Below, in pieces: positions 25,736 to 33,190 of a DNA stretch of 64,000 nt. Within the stretch, counting starts at the first letter, position 1. Each line of letters starts with the position of its first letter. The notes under the pieces are model-generated. The model saw nothing but the letters and a program-made list of their open reading frames with translations, searched no databases and was not told the DNA's origin. The stretch comes from Sporolactobacillus sp. STSJ-5 (GTDB lineage Bacteria; Bacillota; Bacilli; Bacillales; Sporolactobacillaceae), in the NCBI RefSeq assembly GCF_024385605.1, contig NZ_JANFOJ010000008.1:62001-126000 (forward strand), read 5' to 3'. Made by a program: the position numbers and the translations under genes.

Positions 25736-25751
25736 GCAAGCAATCACTTAC
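25736..25751. promoter_or_regulatory. TetR operator at its own promoter
   Basis: GCAAGCAATCACTTAC is a dyad whose reverse complement matches the site at 26379-26394 in 12 of 16 bases (GTAAG...CTTGC). The shared sequence implies one repressor acting on both promoters. Confidence 0.5.
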
Positions 25752-25770
25752 ATTGTGGGAATGATAAAAA

Positions 25771-26361
25771 ATGGTCGATGCAAATCAAACAGCTGAAAAA
25801 ATCATTGCGGCATTTCTTGAATTGGTCCAAGAAAAAGGATATAAAGGGACGACCACACGCGCCATTTCAGAAAAGGCTAATGTCAATGAAGTGACGATTT
25901 TTCGCCATTTTGGAAATAAAAAAGGCATCATAAAAGCAGCGGTTCAAACTTTTTCAAGCAGAATGCAATTATTACCGATCATTGAACATGATATGGCTTG
26001 GGATTTGGAAAGTGATTTACTCACCATTGCAAAACTGTATCACAGCTTCGTTACCAAATATGAAGCATTGATTTTGATTGGTATCAGAGAAACCGTAGAT
26101 TTTCCTGAGATCAATGAAGAGGTTGCGCAAATTCCAATCAAATTAAAAACGATTATTATTAACTACTTATCCGAGATGAAAAAACGTGGAAAACTTGCAG
26201 AAAAGATTAACATCGAAATTCAGGCGATGAATTTCATTTGGCTTAATTTTGGCTATTTTCTTACCCAAACACGGTTTAAGGATACGGAATTAAAAATTCC
26301 AAAAGAAACTTTTTTTAAAGAGAGTATTATCTTTTTTGCTGAGGCTCTTAAAGCTCAGTAA
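25771..26361 (+). CDS. TetR/AcrR-family repressor
   Basis: The 196-residue protein has the N-terminal TetR helix-turn-helix (AEKIIAAFLELVQEKGYKGT, ISEKANVNEVTIFRHFGNKKG) and a helical ligand domain. It lies 48 bases upstream of a membrane export protein and a hydrolase on the same strand. Related dyads in front of itself and of the next gene suggest autoregulation and control of that pair. Start ATG has GGGAATGATAAAA upstream, a weak RBS. Ligand is unknown. Confidence 0.9.
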   Translation: MVDANQTAEKIIAAFLELVQEKGYKGTTTRAISEKANVNEVTIFRHFGNKKGIIKAAVQTFSSRMQLLPIIEHDMAWDLESDLLTIAKLYHSFVTKYEALILIGIRETVDFPEINEEVAQIPIKLKTIIINYLSEMKKRGKLAEKINIEIQAMNFIWLNFGYFLTQTRFKDTELKIPKETFFKESIIFFAEALKAQ

Positions 26362-26380
26362 AATTTTTTAAAATATATGT

Positions 26381-26396
26381 AAGCAAGTACTTGCTT
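26381..26396. promoter_or_regulatory. Palindromic TetR operator before the export gene
   Basis: AAGCAAGTACTTGCTT is a perfect 16-bp palindrome just upstream of the RBS GGAGGCG of the next gene. It is related to the dyad at 25736. Confidence 0.65.
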
Positions 26397-26409
26397 TGGA
26401 GGCGTTTAG

Positions 26410-27615
26410 ATGAATGTAGTTAGAGATTTCTTCAAGATTAAAGAAACAAAAATAGGACTCGCTGCAGGACTGTTATTTTTAATTTGTTTTTTCGGTGTTT
26501 GGATGACGGTATATCAGAATATAGATGATCGCTCCGATCAACTCCATGTCGCTTTAGTGAATCAGGATTTGAAAATGAGTCAAAAAGAGGTAGTCACATT
26601 AAAGAATAAAATACCTTTTAAGGTCCATGTGTATCAATCACTGAATCATGCAAAATCGGTAATGAATAAACATAAAGTCGACATGATCATGGTTGTTCCT
26701 AACAACTTTACGAAGCAGATATCAAGCAACAAACGAGCAGAACTGCACTATTATATCAATCAAGCGAATTCGAGCCTGGCAAAGCAGATCATGAATCAAG
26801 CATCGGATAAGATCACTCAGTCAATGAACCAGAAAATGTATGCATTAAAGCAGCAAGTAGTAAACGAAAAAGCAACTGCGGCGATCAAGCAGGGACTTCC
26901 GCAGCCTCAAGCAGCACAGCAAGTAACAACCGTATTCGATAAAGCGATTCAGTCGCTGAATCTGAATACGGTCACGTCAAAAGTGACGAAATCAAACAAT
27001 GTTAAAGGCTTTCCTGCCTCTGTTCTTCCACTATGCATTGTGCTTGTCTCCTATGTAGGCTCGATGGTCATGCAGATGAACATTTATGCAGCTGTCACTA
27101 AGCTGCGCAAAAAATATAACAAGTGGCGCGTCTATTTGGCTCATGTGGGCATTAATTTAGCAGCTGCAGTTGTCTTAGCGGCGCTCGTAATGCTTGCTTT
27201 GCAGATTTTCGATTTTAACCTGCATGTGAATGGATTTGGTGTGTTTCTGTTCCAAATATTAAGCTACTTTTCATTCATGAATTTGTCGCAAATGTTCCTG
27301 TATGTGCTCGGATTTGCGGGAAACGCGATCAATGTGCTGGGTACACCGATGCAGCTGATGACTTCCGGAGCAATTATTCCAAAGGCAGTACTCGCACCGT
27401 TTTATTATAAAATCAGCTTCTTATATCCGGCAGCCTATGTGGCGAACGCCTATTACCTTTTTGTGTATGGTGGGACCGGTCTTGGGCATGATGTGCAAGC
27501 TCTGTTTGTGAACGTGGTGGTAACGCTGGTCGTATCTGTACTAGCCGTGACGGTTCAACGTAATCGCGTGGAAAATATCGATCGTAAAAAAAGAATTCTA
27601 GAGTTAGCGGAATAA
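26410..27615 (+). CDS. ABC-2/YhgE-like membrane export protein (DUF3533-type)
   Basis: The 401-residue protein has one N-terminal helix (LAAGLLFLICFFGVWMTVY), an external domain of about 170 residues containing VALVNQD and VDMIMVVPNNFTKQI, and five or six C-terminal helices. This is the YhgE/Pip and ABC-2 permease layout. No ATPase gene is nearby, as is common for this subgroup. A homologous gene lies at 30448-31593, also under a TetR gene. It may export lipids or drugs, but no substrate is visible. RBS GGAGGCG. Confidence 0.8.
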   Translation: MNVVRDFFKIKETKIGLAAGLLFLICFFGVWMTVYQNIDDRSDQLHVALVNQDLKMSQKEVVTLKNKIPFKVHVYQSLNHAKSVMNKHKVDMIMVVPNNFTKQISSNKRAELHYYINQANSSLAKQIMNQASDKITQSMNQKMYALKQQVVNEKATAAIKQGLPQPQAAQQVTTVFDKAIQSLNLNTVTSKVTKSNNVKGFPASVLPLCIVLVSYVGSMVMQMNIYAAVTKLRKKYNKWRVYLAHVGINLAAAVVLAALVMLALQIFDFNLHVNGFGVFLFQILSYFSFMNLSQMFLYVLGFAGNAINVLGTPMQLMTSGAIIPKAVLAPFYYKISFLYPAAYVANAYYLFVYGGTGLGHDVQALFVNVVVTLVVSVLAVTVQRNRVENIDRKKRILELAE

Positions 27616-27659
27616 TCACGCGTGACGGATCAAATGATCATATAAAAGGGGGAGGTTTA

Positions 27660-28565
27660 TTGGAGAAGAACAAAGAAAGTATGCGAAGCAAGCTGGTTAA
27701 AGCATTGCTCAGAATCGTGCAAATAAAAAAGGATTGGCAATTAACGAACGATGACTTAAAGAAAACCATTCGAAAAAAACGGTTAGCTGAGAATTCTAAC
27801 CCTCCCAAAAAGGTATATAAAGCATGTACCATTGAACGAAAAGATAGTGACGGCTATTGTTATTATGTCATGAAACCAAAAAAAGGGTCGGGACAAAAAC
27901 ATATTTTCTATTTGCATGGGGGCGGCTATGTATACGAAATTAAGTCGATGCACTGGGTGTTTTTAAGCAAGCTGGTCGAAGCCTTGCAGTGCACGATCAC
28001 GGTTCCGATTTATCCTTTGGCACCGGAGCACCATTATCAAGACGTTTTTGATCTCATTGCTCCGCTTTATGTTCAAATTGATTCGGAGACTGAGTCTCAG
28101 GATCTCGTGATTATGGGTGACTCCGCAGGTGGCGGTATGAGCTTGGTACTTGCTCAGCAGTTAAAGGATATTGGGTTGCCGCAGCCGGGAAATATCGTTG
28201 TCCTCTCTCCTACATTGGATATGTCAATGAGCAATCCGGAGATCGGTGCCGCGGAGCAGCTTGATCCGGTGCTGGCGGCTCCTTCGCTTAGGCAAATAGG
28301 GAAGTGGTATGCGGCAGATAAAGATCCGAAAGATGAACTGATCAGTCCCATATATGGCAGTTTTGAAGGACTTGGCAAAATCAGCCTGTTTACCGGGACC
28401 CATGATCTGCTCAATCCTGATGCCCGCAGACTCAAGCGGATGCTCGACACGCAGGACATACGTATTAACTATTATGAATATCCGTCCATGATCCATATAT
28501 GGCCGCTCTTCCCATTGCCTGAAGCAAAACAGGCAATCGAACAGATTGTTGCTCTTTTAAAATAA
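27660..28565 (+). CDS. Alpha/beta hydrolase (hormone-sensitive lipase-like esterase)
   Basis: The start is TTG five bases after GGGGGAGG, giving 301 residues. It has the oxyanion motif YLHGGGYVY, the nucleophile elbow GDSAGGG, the Asp in TGTHDLLNPD and the His in PSMIHIWPL, so the catalytic triad is complete. These are carboxylesterases of small acyl esters. It is the third gene of a tetR-export-esterase unit and may modify the exported compound or a toxic ester. A terminator follows. Confidence 0.9.
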   Translation: MEKNKESMRSKLVKALLRIVQIKKDWQLTNDDLKKTIRKKRLAENSNPPKKVYKACTIERKDSDGYCYYVMKPKKGSGQKHIFYLHGGGYVYEIKSMHWVFLSKLVEALQCTITVPIYPLAPEHHYQDVFDLIAPLYVQIDSETESQDLVIMGDSAGGGMSLVLAQQLKDIGLPQPGNIVVLSPTLDMSMSNPEIGAAEQLDPVLAAPSLRQIGKWYAADKDPKDELISPIYGSFEGLGKISLFTGTHDLLNPDARRLKRMLDTQDIRINYYEYPSMIHIWPLFPLPEAKQAIEQIVALLK

Positions 28566-28588
28566 TGGTGGATCATAACGAATTAGCG

Positions 28589-28626
28589 AAAATCAGTCCC
28601 GCAGAATAATGCGAGACTGATTTTTG
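28589..28626 (+). terminator. Terminator after the esterase
   Basis: AAAATCAGTC...GACTGATTTTT with an inner CGCA/TGCG pairing and a T5 tail. Confidence 0.8.
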
Positions 28627-28721
28627 TTGTACGAATATTAGAGATCTATGTACGAAAGCGGATCAGTGCCAAGTAAATGCACTTTTTAACTTAATCAAGC
28701 TTCTTTTAAAATGAAAATTTT

Positions 28722-28752
28722 TATAGATATATTATGGTATAATATATCTATA
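28722..28752. promoter_or_regulatory. Operator/promoter of the Phd-ParE-type toxin-antitoxin operon
   Basis: Perfect 14-bp inverted arms TATAGATATATTAT and ATAATATATCTATA flank GGT. The right arm contains a TATAAT -10 box (28738-28743). Antitoxin binding here would repress the operon, as is usual for type II modules. Confidence 0.75.
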
Positions 28753-28775
28753 ATTATGCTACGGAGGCAGATCCA

Positions 28776-29060
28776 ATGAACATAAAGCCATCGGCTGCAA
28801 TACGAAATAATTACAATGAAATTGCTGAATTGTGCCGGGAAAGCGGCGAGCCAGTTTATTTAACGAAAAATGGTGAGGGCGATCTTGTGGTCATGGACAT
28901 TGACGCATTTTCAAGACGTGAACAGATGCTGCGTTTGAGAGAACATCTCATTGCTGCGGAAGAGGAACGGTTAAACGGTAAATCGGGGTATTCCATAGAC
29001 CAGACGGTTTCACTGATGCGCCAGGCAGCTGATGAGGTTCGCAATGGGAAACAGCAGTAG
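28776..29060 (+). CDS. Type II antitoxin, Phd/YefM family
   Basis: The 94-residue protein has the Phd/YefM N-terminal DNA-binding fold (IKPSAAIRNNYNEIAELC, then EPVYLTKNGEGDLVVMDIDAF) and a charged C-terminal tail that would wrap the toxin. RBS ACGGAGG. It overlaps the toxin gene by 17 bases and has a palindromic operator, so coupled expression and autoregulation are expected. Confidence 0.9.
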   Translation: MNIKPSAAIRNNYNEIAELCRESGEPVYLTKNGEGDLVVMDIDAFSRREQMLRLREHLIAAEEERLNGKSGYSIDQTVSLMRQAADEVRNGKQQ

Positions 29061-29313
29061 GCGGTATTCGATTGTTATTTCCGAGCAGGCACTGGAAATG
29101 CTTGTTTCACATACGCGATTCCTCGCCAATGTAAACAATGAAGCGGCAGAAAAATTAATTAAAGCATTTGAACGTGCCGCAGAATCTCTGCAAATCAGGC
29201 CAGAGCGGAATCCATGGCTTGATGACAAAAATTTGCCAATTAATAAATACAGAAAGATCGTATTTAGCGGCAATGAGCCGAGAACCAGGTATAGTGCGGC
29301 TTTTTGTTCTTAA
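29044..29313 (+). CDS. RelE/ParE-family toxin with altered C-terminus
   Basis: ATG 29044 has GAGG six bases upstream and gives 89 residues. The fold pattern is clear up to NPWLDDKNLPINKYRKIVFSG, but the last two strands that normally carry catalytic residues are replaced by a short unrelated tail (NEPRTRYSAAFCS). Frame +1 continues RLFVLNIFKDILYNEVS, so a frameshift or replacement is likely. The toxin is probably weakened or dead. The lost 3' part is occupied by the promoter of the antisense RNA of the next module. Confidence 0.75.
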   Translation: MGNSSRRYSIVISEQALEMLVSHTRFLANVNNEAAEKLIKAFERAAESLQIRPERNPWLDDKNLPINKYRKIVFSGNEPRTRYSAAFCS

Positions 29314-29338
29314 CATTTTCAAGGATATACTGTATAAT
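29310..29338 (+). promoter_or_regulatory. Promoter of the candidate antitoxin RNA
   Basis: TTAACA and TATAAT are separated by 17 bases; only one base differs from the sigma-A consensus. It directs transcription rightwards from about 29345. Confidence 0.75.
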
Positions 29339-29344
29339 GAAGTC

Positions 29345-29542
29345 AGTTAAAGCGAGATTAATTGCAATACATAAGGTTAATTACATTGCCTTGTGTATAT
29401 AATAAAAACGGCAGTTACCTGTGTTGTCGCACAGGTAACTGCCTAGGCTTTAGAAGCTGCTTTAAGAGCAGCACATCACAAGTGTAAAGCTATCACAAGG
29501 ATAACCGCTACAATGAGTGTCGGCTCAGAGCGGTTATTTTTT
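29345..29542 (+). ncRNA. Candidate antisense antitoxin RNA of a type I toxin-antitoxin module
   Basis: The RNA would start after the promoter at 29310 and end at the hairpin ATAACCGCT...AGCGGTTAT plus T6 (29512-29542). It overlaps the 3' end of the small hydrophobic peptide gene on the other strand. Its 5' part has ATTGCCTTGT (29385-29394), which is also present at 29723-29732 in the leader region of the opposite transcript, so the two RNAs can pair at both ends. This matches the Fst/par and BsrG/SR4 types of organisation. No open reading frame of note is inside. Confidence 0.55.
29404..29443 (-). terminator. Leftward terminator of the toxin message
   Basis: GGCAGTTACCTGTG and CACAGGTAACTGCC form a perfect 14-bp stem with a 6-base loop. 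On the - strand it is followed by GTTTTTATT, so it ends a leftward transcript coming from the toxin gene. Confidence 0.75.
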
Positions 29543-29635
29543 ATCCCTTGTGATATGGTCAAGTAAATTCAGCACAAAGTTCATACTCATAAAGAGCAGC
29601 CCAATGATGCCAATCACAGCCATAACAGCAGACAA
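29534..29635 (-). CDS. Small hydrophobic type I toxin-like peptide
   Basis: A 33-residue frame begins with TTG, 11 bases after AAGGAGG on the - strand; an ATG four codons later is the alternative start. The peptide is one membrane helix (SAVMAVIGIIGLLFMSMNFV) followed by a charged tail, LDHITRDKK. Length, helix and Lys-rich end are those of holin-like or Fst-like membrane toxins. It is too short for automatic callers. A weak -10 (TATAAT, 29737-29742, - strand) lies about 100 bases upstream, so a long structured leader is expected. Confidence 0.6.
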   Translation of the reverse strand: MSAVMAVIGIIGLLFMSMNFVLNLLDHITRDKK

Positions 29636-29722
29636 GGATAAAAGCGCCTCCTTCCGTTCTCTGTCGTCTACGGGAGACACTACGAGTAACAGGGTGTGAC
29701 ACGCCGCCCTTCAAGCCGATCT

Positions 29723-29742
29723 ATTGCCTTGTCCTCATTATA
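29723..29742 (-). promoter_or_regulatory. Likely -10 and leader repeat of the toxin transcript
   Basis: On the - strand TATAAT is followed by the complement of ATTGCCTTGT. The -35 region is poor, so this promoter should be weaker than that of the antisense RNA. Confidence 0.45.
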
Positions 29743-29808
29743 CAATATATTTTCCCATTCGAAGTATTGCGTTAGAAAAATTCCCTGGCATGGTGTTGTC
29801 CGAGAATA

Positions 29809-29940
29809 TTATATTCTTTCGTCATTATAAATCCGTGAACCAAGCTCCTCATCTAGAACTGCTATTGAACCACGATTAGAGTCATTAAAATAACTTTGGA
29901 AATTTCCGGATCGTTGCCCAGCGAAGATATCATTTCTCAT
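29809..29940 (-). CDS. Small hypothetical protein or gene remnant (43 residues)
   Basis: From ATG, the frame reads MRNDIFAGQRSGNFQSYFND and continues to SRIYNDERI. Its composition is protein-like and open for eight more codons upstream. No good RBS is seen. It could be the C-terminal remnant of a larger gene. No family recognised. Confidence 0.25.
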   Translation of the reverse strand: MRNDIFAGQRSGNFQSYFNDSNRGSIAVLDEELGSRIYNDERI

Positions 29941-29989
29941 ATACTTTTCCCAGCCTCTATTTTTTTATTATTCTGTATAATACAATAGA

Positions 29990-30319
29990 TTGTGGGAAGA
30001 TCTTTTGGAAAAAAATGATAGTTATCAACACTTATTAAAAAGGCTTTGTAAAGCTCGAAATATTTCTCCGCGAAAGCCAAGATTTGAAAATATTGAAGAC
30101 GTAGTCGTTATTCATGTTAAAAATCATTTGAAAGAAGGCGTAGATTTAGAATGTGTAAAAATTTTAAATCTCATCCATCAGACAATTCCTTTAGGAATAA
30201 AATACAGTGAACTATTATATTTGTATCCGGGCGGGAATCGTTTAGACAGAGTAACAATATCTTTTGACAAGGATGATTATATGCTATTAAACAAAAAACT
30301 AGAGAAAGGAGATCTTTGA
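29990..30319 (+). CDS. Hypothetical protein, 109 residues
   Basis: The frame starts with TTG directly after a stop-containing region, lacks a clear RBS, and encodes a compact mixed alpha/beta-looking protein (MWEDLLEKNDSYQHLLKRLC, IEDVVVIHVKNHL, KYSELLYLYPGGNRLD). A TATAAT lies at 29976-29981. It may be an immunity or antitoxin-like protein by its size and setting, but this is a guess. I do not recognise the family. Confidence 0.45.
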   Translation: MWEDLLEKNDSYQHLLKRLCKARNISPRKPRFENIEDVVVIHVKNHLKEGVDLECVKILNLIHQTIPLGIKYSELLYLYPGGNRLDRVTISFDKDDYMLLNKKLEKGDL

Positions 30320-30401
30320 ATAAGTCATGCACGCTCTCAAGTAAATTGCTTGCATCGTAATTTTAACCTCTATATAACTTTAACTTATGTAGCACAAAAC
30401 A

Positions 30402-30436
30402 AAGATGAGGCCATCCCTTTTGGACGGCCTCATCTT
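30402..30436. terminator. Bidirectional terminator between the hypothetical gene and the export gene
   Basis: AAGATGAGGCC and GGCCTCATCTT are perfect 11-bp arms around a 13-base loop. It mainly ends the leftward export operon. Confidence 0.75.
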
Positions 30437-30447
30437 ATTTATTAACT

Positions 30448-31593
30448 TTATACCGATTTGAGTTTCTTACGTCCTTGCCACCATCCGGCACCGAGCACGA
30501 GGATAAGTGCGCCGATTCCGATATACCCGAGAATTGAAGCCATTGTCCATAGATCTGCTTTTGCGCCGAAGTAGAGCACATCTTTGATCGTCTCCATACC
30601 AAAGCGTACCGGCACCCAGCTGTGAATCCAGTAGCGGAAGAAATGGTTCAGCATTTCTGGTGGGTAAGGGAGCAGCGGTGATCCGAAGAACCAGATCAGA
30701 ATAACAATTGGCCACCCTTTAAATCCGAGCCAGTTAAGGACTGCCGTCTGGATCAAGTAATAAACGAATGCACTGAATGTGAGTGCCCAAATCAGGTTCG
30801 ATGTGTCAGGCACATGAAGATTCATCATGCCGCTGACCACAGTGAGCAATGTGAGCGCTTGAGCGAAGGCGAGGACAAGACCTGCCAGCGTCTGACTAAT
30901 GGTGAGGCGCAGTGACAGCGAGTCATTGCCCATTTTCTTGAATGTGCGCCACATAAGCAGCGAGCTGGTGAGCCCGCCGAGCCAAACGAGCATTGTCAGA
31001 AGTACCGGAGCATTACCGCCTGCGCTATGCGTGCCAACCTTATTTATCAAATGCGTCTCAGTGGTCATTGGCTGAGCCAGCACGTTCGCTTGGGCAGGAC
31101 TCAGCTTCAAATGATGTGCTTCTGCGGCCTGAAGTGTTTGATCACTAAAGGCTGCCGATATTCGATTGGATACTTTGGCGAAAATCGTTTGAATAGCAGT
31201 CGCGGCTTGGGCATTCATGCCTTGGTTCACCCATAATTCAAGCTTTGCCGTTTCTGGTTTTGCGGTCTGAAGCGTCAACAACTGTTCCGTGAAATTTTTG
31301 GGAATAATGACTGCCGCATAATAATCTTTGTTCTCCATTCCTTTTTTTGCTGAATGGAGACTGCTGCGAGAAACCCACTTTATCGGTGCGTCCGATTTGT
31401 CGAATGCGTCTTGCAGTTTTTCCTTAATGACTTTTCCGTTTGGTCCCTGATCTTCATTTACTAGGGCAACTTTTAATCCTTTAATTTTTGATGTGCTCGA
31501 TGGACCAAATTGAGCGAAGGAAAAGATTGAGAGAACCAAAACGACGATGACAAGATACAGCCAAAATGATTTCTGAATAAAAATACGTAGCAT
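30448..31593 (-). CDS. ABC-2/YhgE-like membrane export protein, second copy
   Basis: The 381-residue protein has an N-terminal helix (FWLYLVIVVLVLSIFSFAQF), an external domain with VALVNEDQGPNG and DYYAAVIIPKNFTEQLL, and about six C-terminal helices. It has the same layout as the protein at 26410. RBS AGGAGGC stands upstream of ATG. A palindrome in its promoter matches a TetR site, and two tetR genes lie upstream on the same strand. Likely an exporter of lipids or lipophilic compounds; substrate unknown. Confidence 0.8.
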   Translation of the reverse strand: MLRIFIQKSFWLYLVIVVLVLSIFSFAQFGPSSTSKIKGLKVALVNEDQGPNGKVIKEKLQDAFDKSDAPIKWVSRSSLHSAKKGMENKDYYAAVIIPKNFTEQLLTLQTAKPETAKLELWVNQGMNAQAATAIQTIFAKVSNRISAAFSDQTLQAAEAHHLKLSPAQANVLAQPMTTETHLINKVGTHSAGGNAPVLLTMLVWLGGLTSSLLMWRTFKKMGNDSLSLRLTISQTLAGLVLAFAQALTLLTVVSGMMNLHVPDTSNLIWALTFSAFVYYLIQTAVLNWLGFKGWPIVILIWFFGSPLLPYPPEMLNHFFRYWIHSWVPVRFGMETIKDVLYFGAKADLWTMASILGYIGIGALILVLGAGWWQGRKKLKSV

Positions 31594-31610
31594 ATGAAGC
31601 CTCCTATATA

Positions 31611-31630
31611 TTCACTGACCAATCAGTGAA
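31611..31630. promoter_or_regulatory. TetR operator of the export gene
   Basis: TTCACTGACCAATCAGTGAA has perfect 8-bp arms and a 4-base centre. It lies 18 bases before the export gene start. A longer related palindrome lies before the adjacent tetR gene. Confidence 0.7.
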
Positions 31631-31664
31631 TAAAAATGCAATTTAATACTGGAGATTGTTTTAT

Positions 31665-32309
31665 TCATTTCCAGCATTCAAGCAGAAAGTCGATGTTCGC
31701 CAGAAAGTAGCGCTTGGAATCCTCACTTAATTCATGCTCACCCAAAATAAACACACGCTCAAAAAGGTAGCTCTGAAAGAGAGCACACAGTTGGCGGGCC
31801 ATCAGCCGGCAGTTGAGCGGACGAAGCTCTCCGCGCTGCACACGTTCTTCAAGCAGTTCAGCAATTTGCTCAATGACTGAATGAAAGGTATCAATGATCC
31901 ATGAGGTCTGTTCTTTTTTCAGCAGCGGTTGCTCGTGAAACATGATTAATAGTGCTTTTCGGTTGCTGTCGGTAGTGATTAGAGTCCACATAGAGCGTAA
32001 TATTCCAACAAGCATGTCACGAACCGAATCGTCACGATTCACGTTCTGTAAGACCTGACTAATAAATTCCGCTTTGCTTTCAGTTGTTTCCTGAATGACT
32101 GCGTCAAGAATCTGCTGTTTCCCCTCTGGAAAATAATAGTACATGAGTCCGTCTGCCATGCCGATCGCTCGGTTAATTTCTTTTGTCGACGTATTGTGGA
32201 AGCCTTTTTCAGCAAATAAATTCCGCGCAGAGTCGAGCAGCTGCTTTTTGCGTTCAATGGCTTGCAAATCTCGACTGGTTAAGTTCTTCTTTCGTGTCGA
32301 TCCGTTCAT
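31665..32309 (-). CDS. TetR/AcrR-family repressor
   Basis: The ATG at 32309 has GAGGTG nine bases upstream and gives 214 residues; the frame could be extended to a TTG at 32342 without RBS. The helix-turn-helix is LLDSARNLFAEKGFHNTSTK, then AIGMADGLMYYYFPEG. It lies directly upstream of the export gene. Palindromes before both genes suggest autoregulated control of export. Confidence 0.9.
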   Translation of the reverse strand: MNGSTRKKNLTSRDLQAIERKKQLLDSARNLFAEKGFHNTSTKEINRAIGMADGLMYYYFPEGKQQILDAVIQETTESKAEFISQVLQNVNRDDSVRDMLVGILRSMWTLITTDSNRKALLIMFHEQPLLKKEQTSWIIDTFHSVIEQIAELLEERVQRGELRPLNCRLMARQLCALFQSYLFERVFILGEHELSEDSKRYFLANIDFLLECWK

Positions 32310-32380
32310 TGATTCATTCACCTCATGGTCAATGTTAGCCAAGTTGAGTGGGTGACGTCAAGGTAAAGGTGGCATCAAAT

Positions 32381-32416
32381 TATATTTTCATTAACTGATC
32401 GGTCAATGAAAATATA
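32381..32416. promoter_or_regulatory. Long palindromic operator upstream of the tetR gene
   Basis: TATATTTTCATT and AATGAAAATATA are perfect 12-bp arms. The centre AACTGATCGGTC resembles the core of the site at 31611. Confidence 0.65.
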
Positions 32417-32457
32417 AACGACTTTTCGCTTATTGTCAACATTTAGTTGCGATCATG

Positions 32458-33060
32458 TTAAGAAAATAGCGGATCAATTAATGTCTTTTTGATGTTTTCG
32501 ATCATATCTGCTTCGCTGTATCCATTCTTTTGGCGCAGAAAAAGATAGATTTTTGGATTAACCGCTGCGATAAAAGTGTGAGCAGTAAAATCTGTATTGA
32601 TCGGTTTCGCTGCGTTCGCCTTGATTGCTTCATCGAGCAGCTCACCAATTGTTTTGTGCATAAACAGATACGGCTTCGACTCAAAGAATGTTTTCTTTTT
32701 CCCCATACAGGACGTGAAGTTGTGAATGGTTTCAATTAGTGCAACATGAGTCTCCAGAAAATGGATATGTTCTTTCAACAAAGTCTGTAATCGTTCTTTT
32801 GCAGGCTTTGACTTTGATTTCTCTAAGTAAGAGGCGGTTTTTGCCTGCATCAGGTTGAACTGCTCATGCAGGAGCTCCATGCAAAGGTCACCTTTATTGG
32901 CGTAGCGTCGATACATCGTGCCTTGGCCCACATTTGCGGCTTTGGCAATCTGATGCATGCTGACATTCTCAACACCGTGCTGTGAGAACAAGGATTCAGT
33001 TGTTTGCAAAATTGATGCGCTTATCTCGTTGGCATCTCTGCGCTGTGTTCGATCAGGCAT
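32458..33060 (-). CDS. TetR/AcrR-family repressor, probable regulator of the DHA2 exporter
   Basis: The 200-residue protein has a TetR helix-turn-helix (ILQTTESLFSQHGVENVSMH, AANVGQGTMYRRYANKGDL). RBS AAAAAGGAG lies upstream of ATG. It is divergent from the DHA2 exporter at 34522, but a TnpB element is inserted between them. Regulator next to divergent exporter is the usual arrangement for drug-efflux control. Confidence 0.88.
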   Translation of the reverse strand: MPDRTQRRDANEISASILQTTESLFSQHGVENVSMHQIAKAANVGQGTMYRRYANKGDLCMELLHEQFNLMQAKTASYLEKSKSKPAKERLQTLLKEHIHFLETHVALIETIHNFTSCMGKKKTFFESKPYLFMHKTIGELLDEAIKANAAKPINTDFTAHTFIAAVNPKIYLFLRQKNGYSEADMIENIKKTLIDPLFS

Positions 33061-33190
33061 ACAAAACTGGTCTCCTTTTTGTTAGGTTTAATCATTGTCC
33101 AAGGCCACTCTTTTTGCTAGGAGGCTGTTTCAATAATAGTCATATCACGAACGTATGTGCTATAATTAAGCTATGAAAAGAGGTGAAAGC

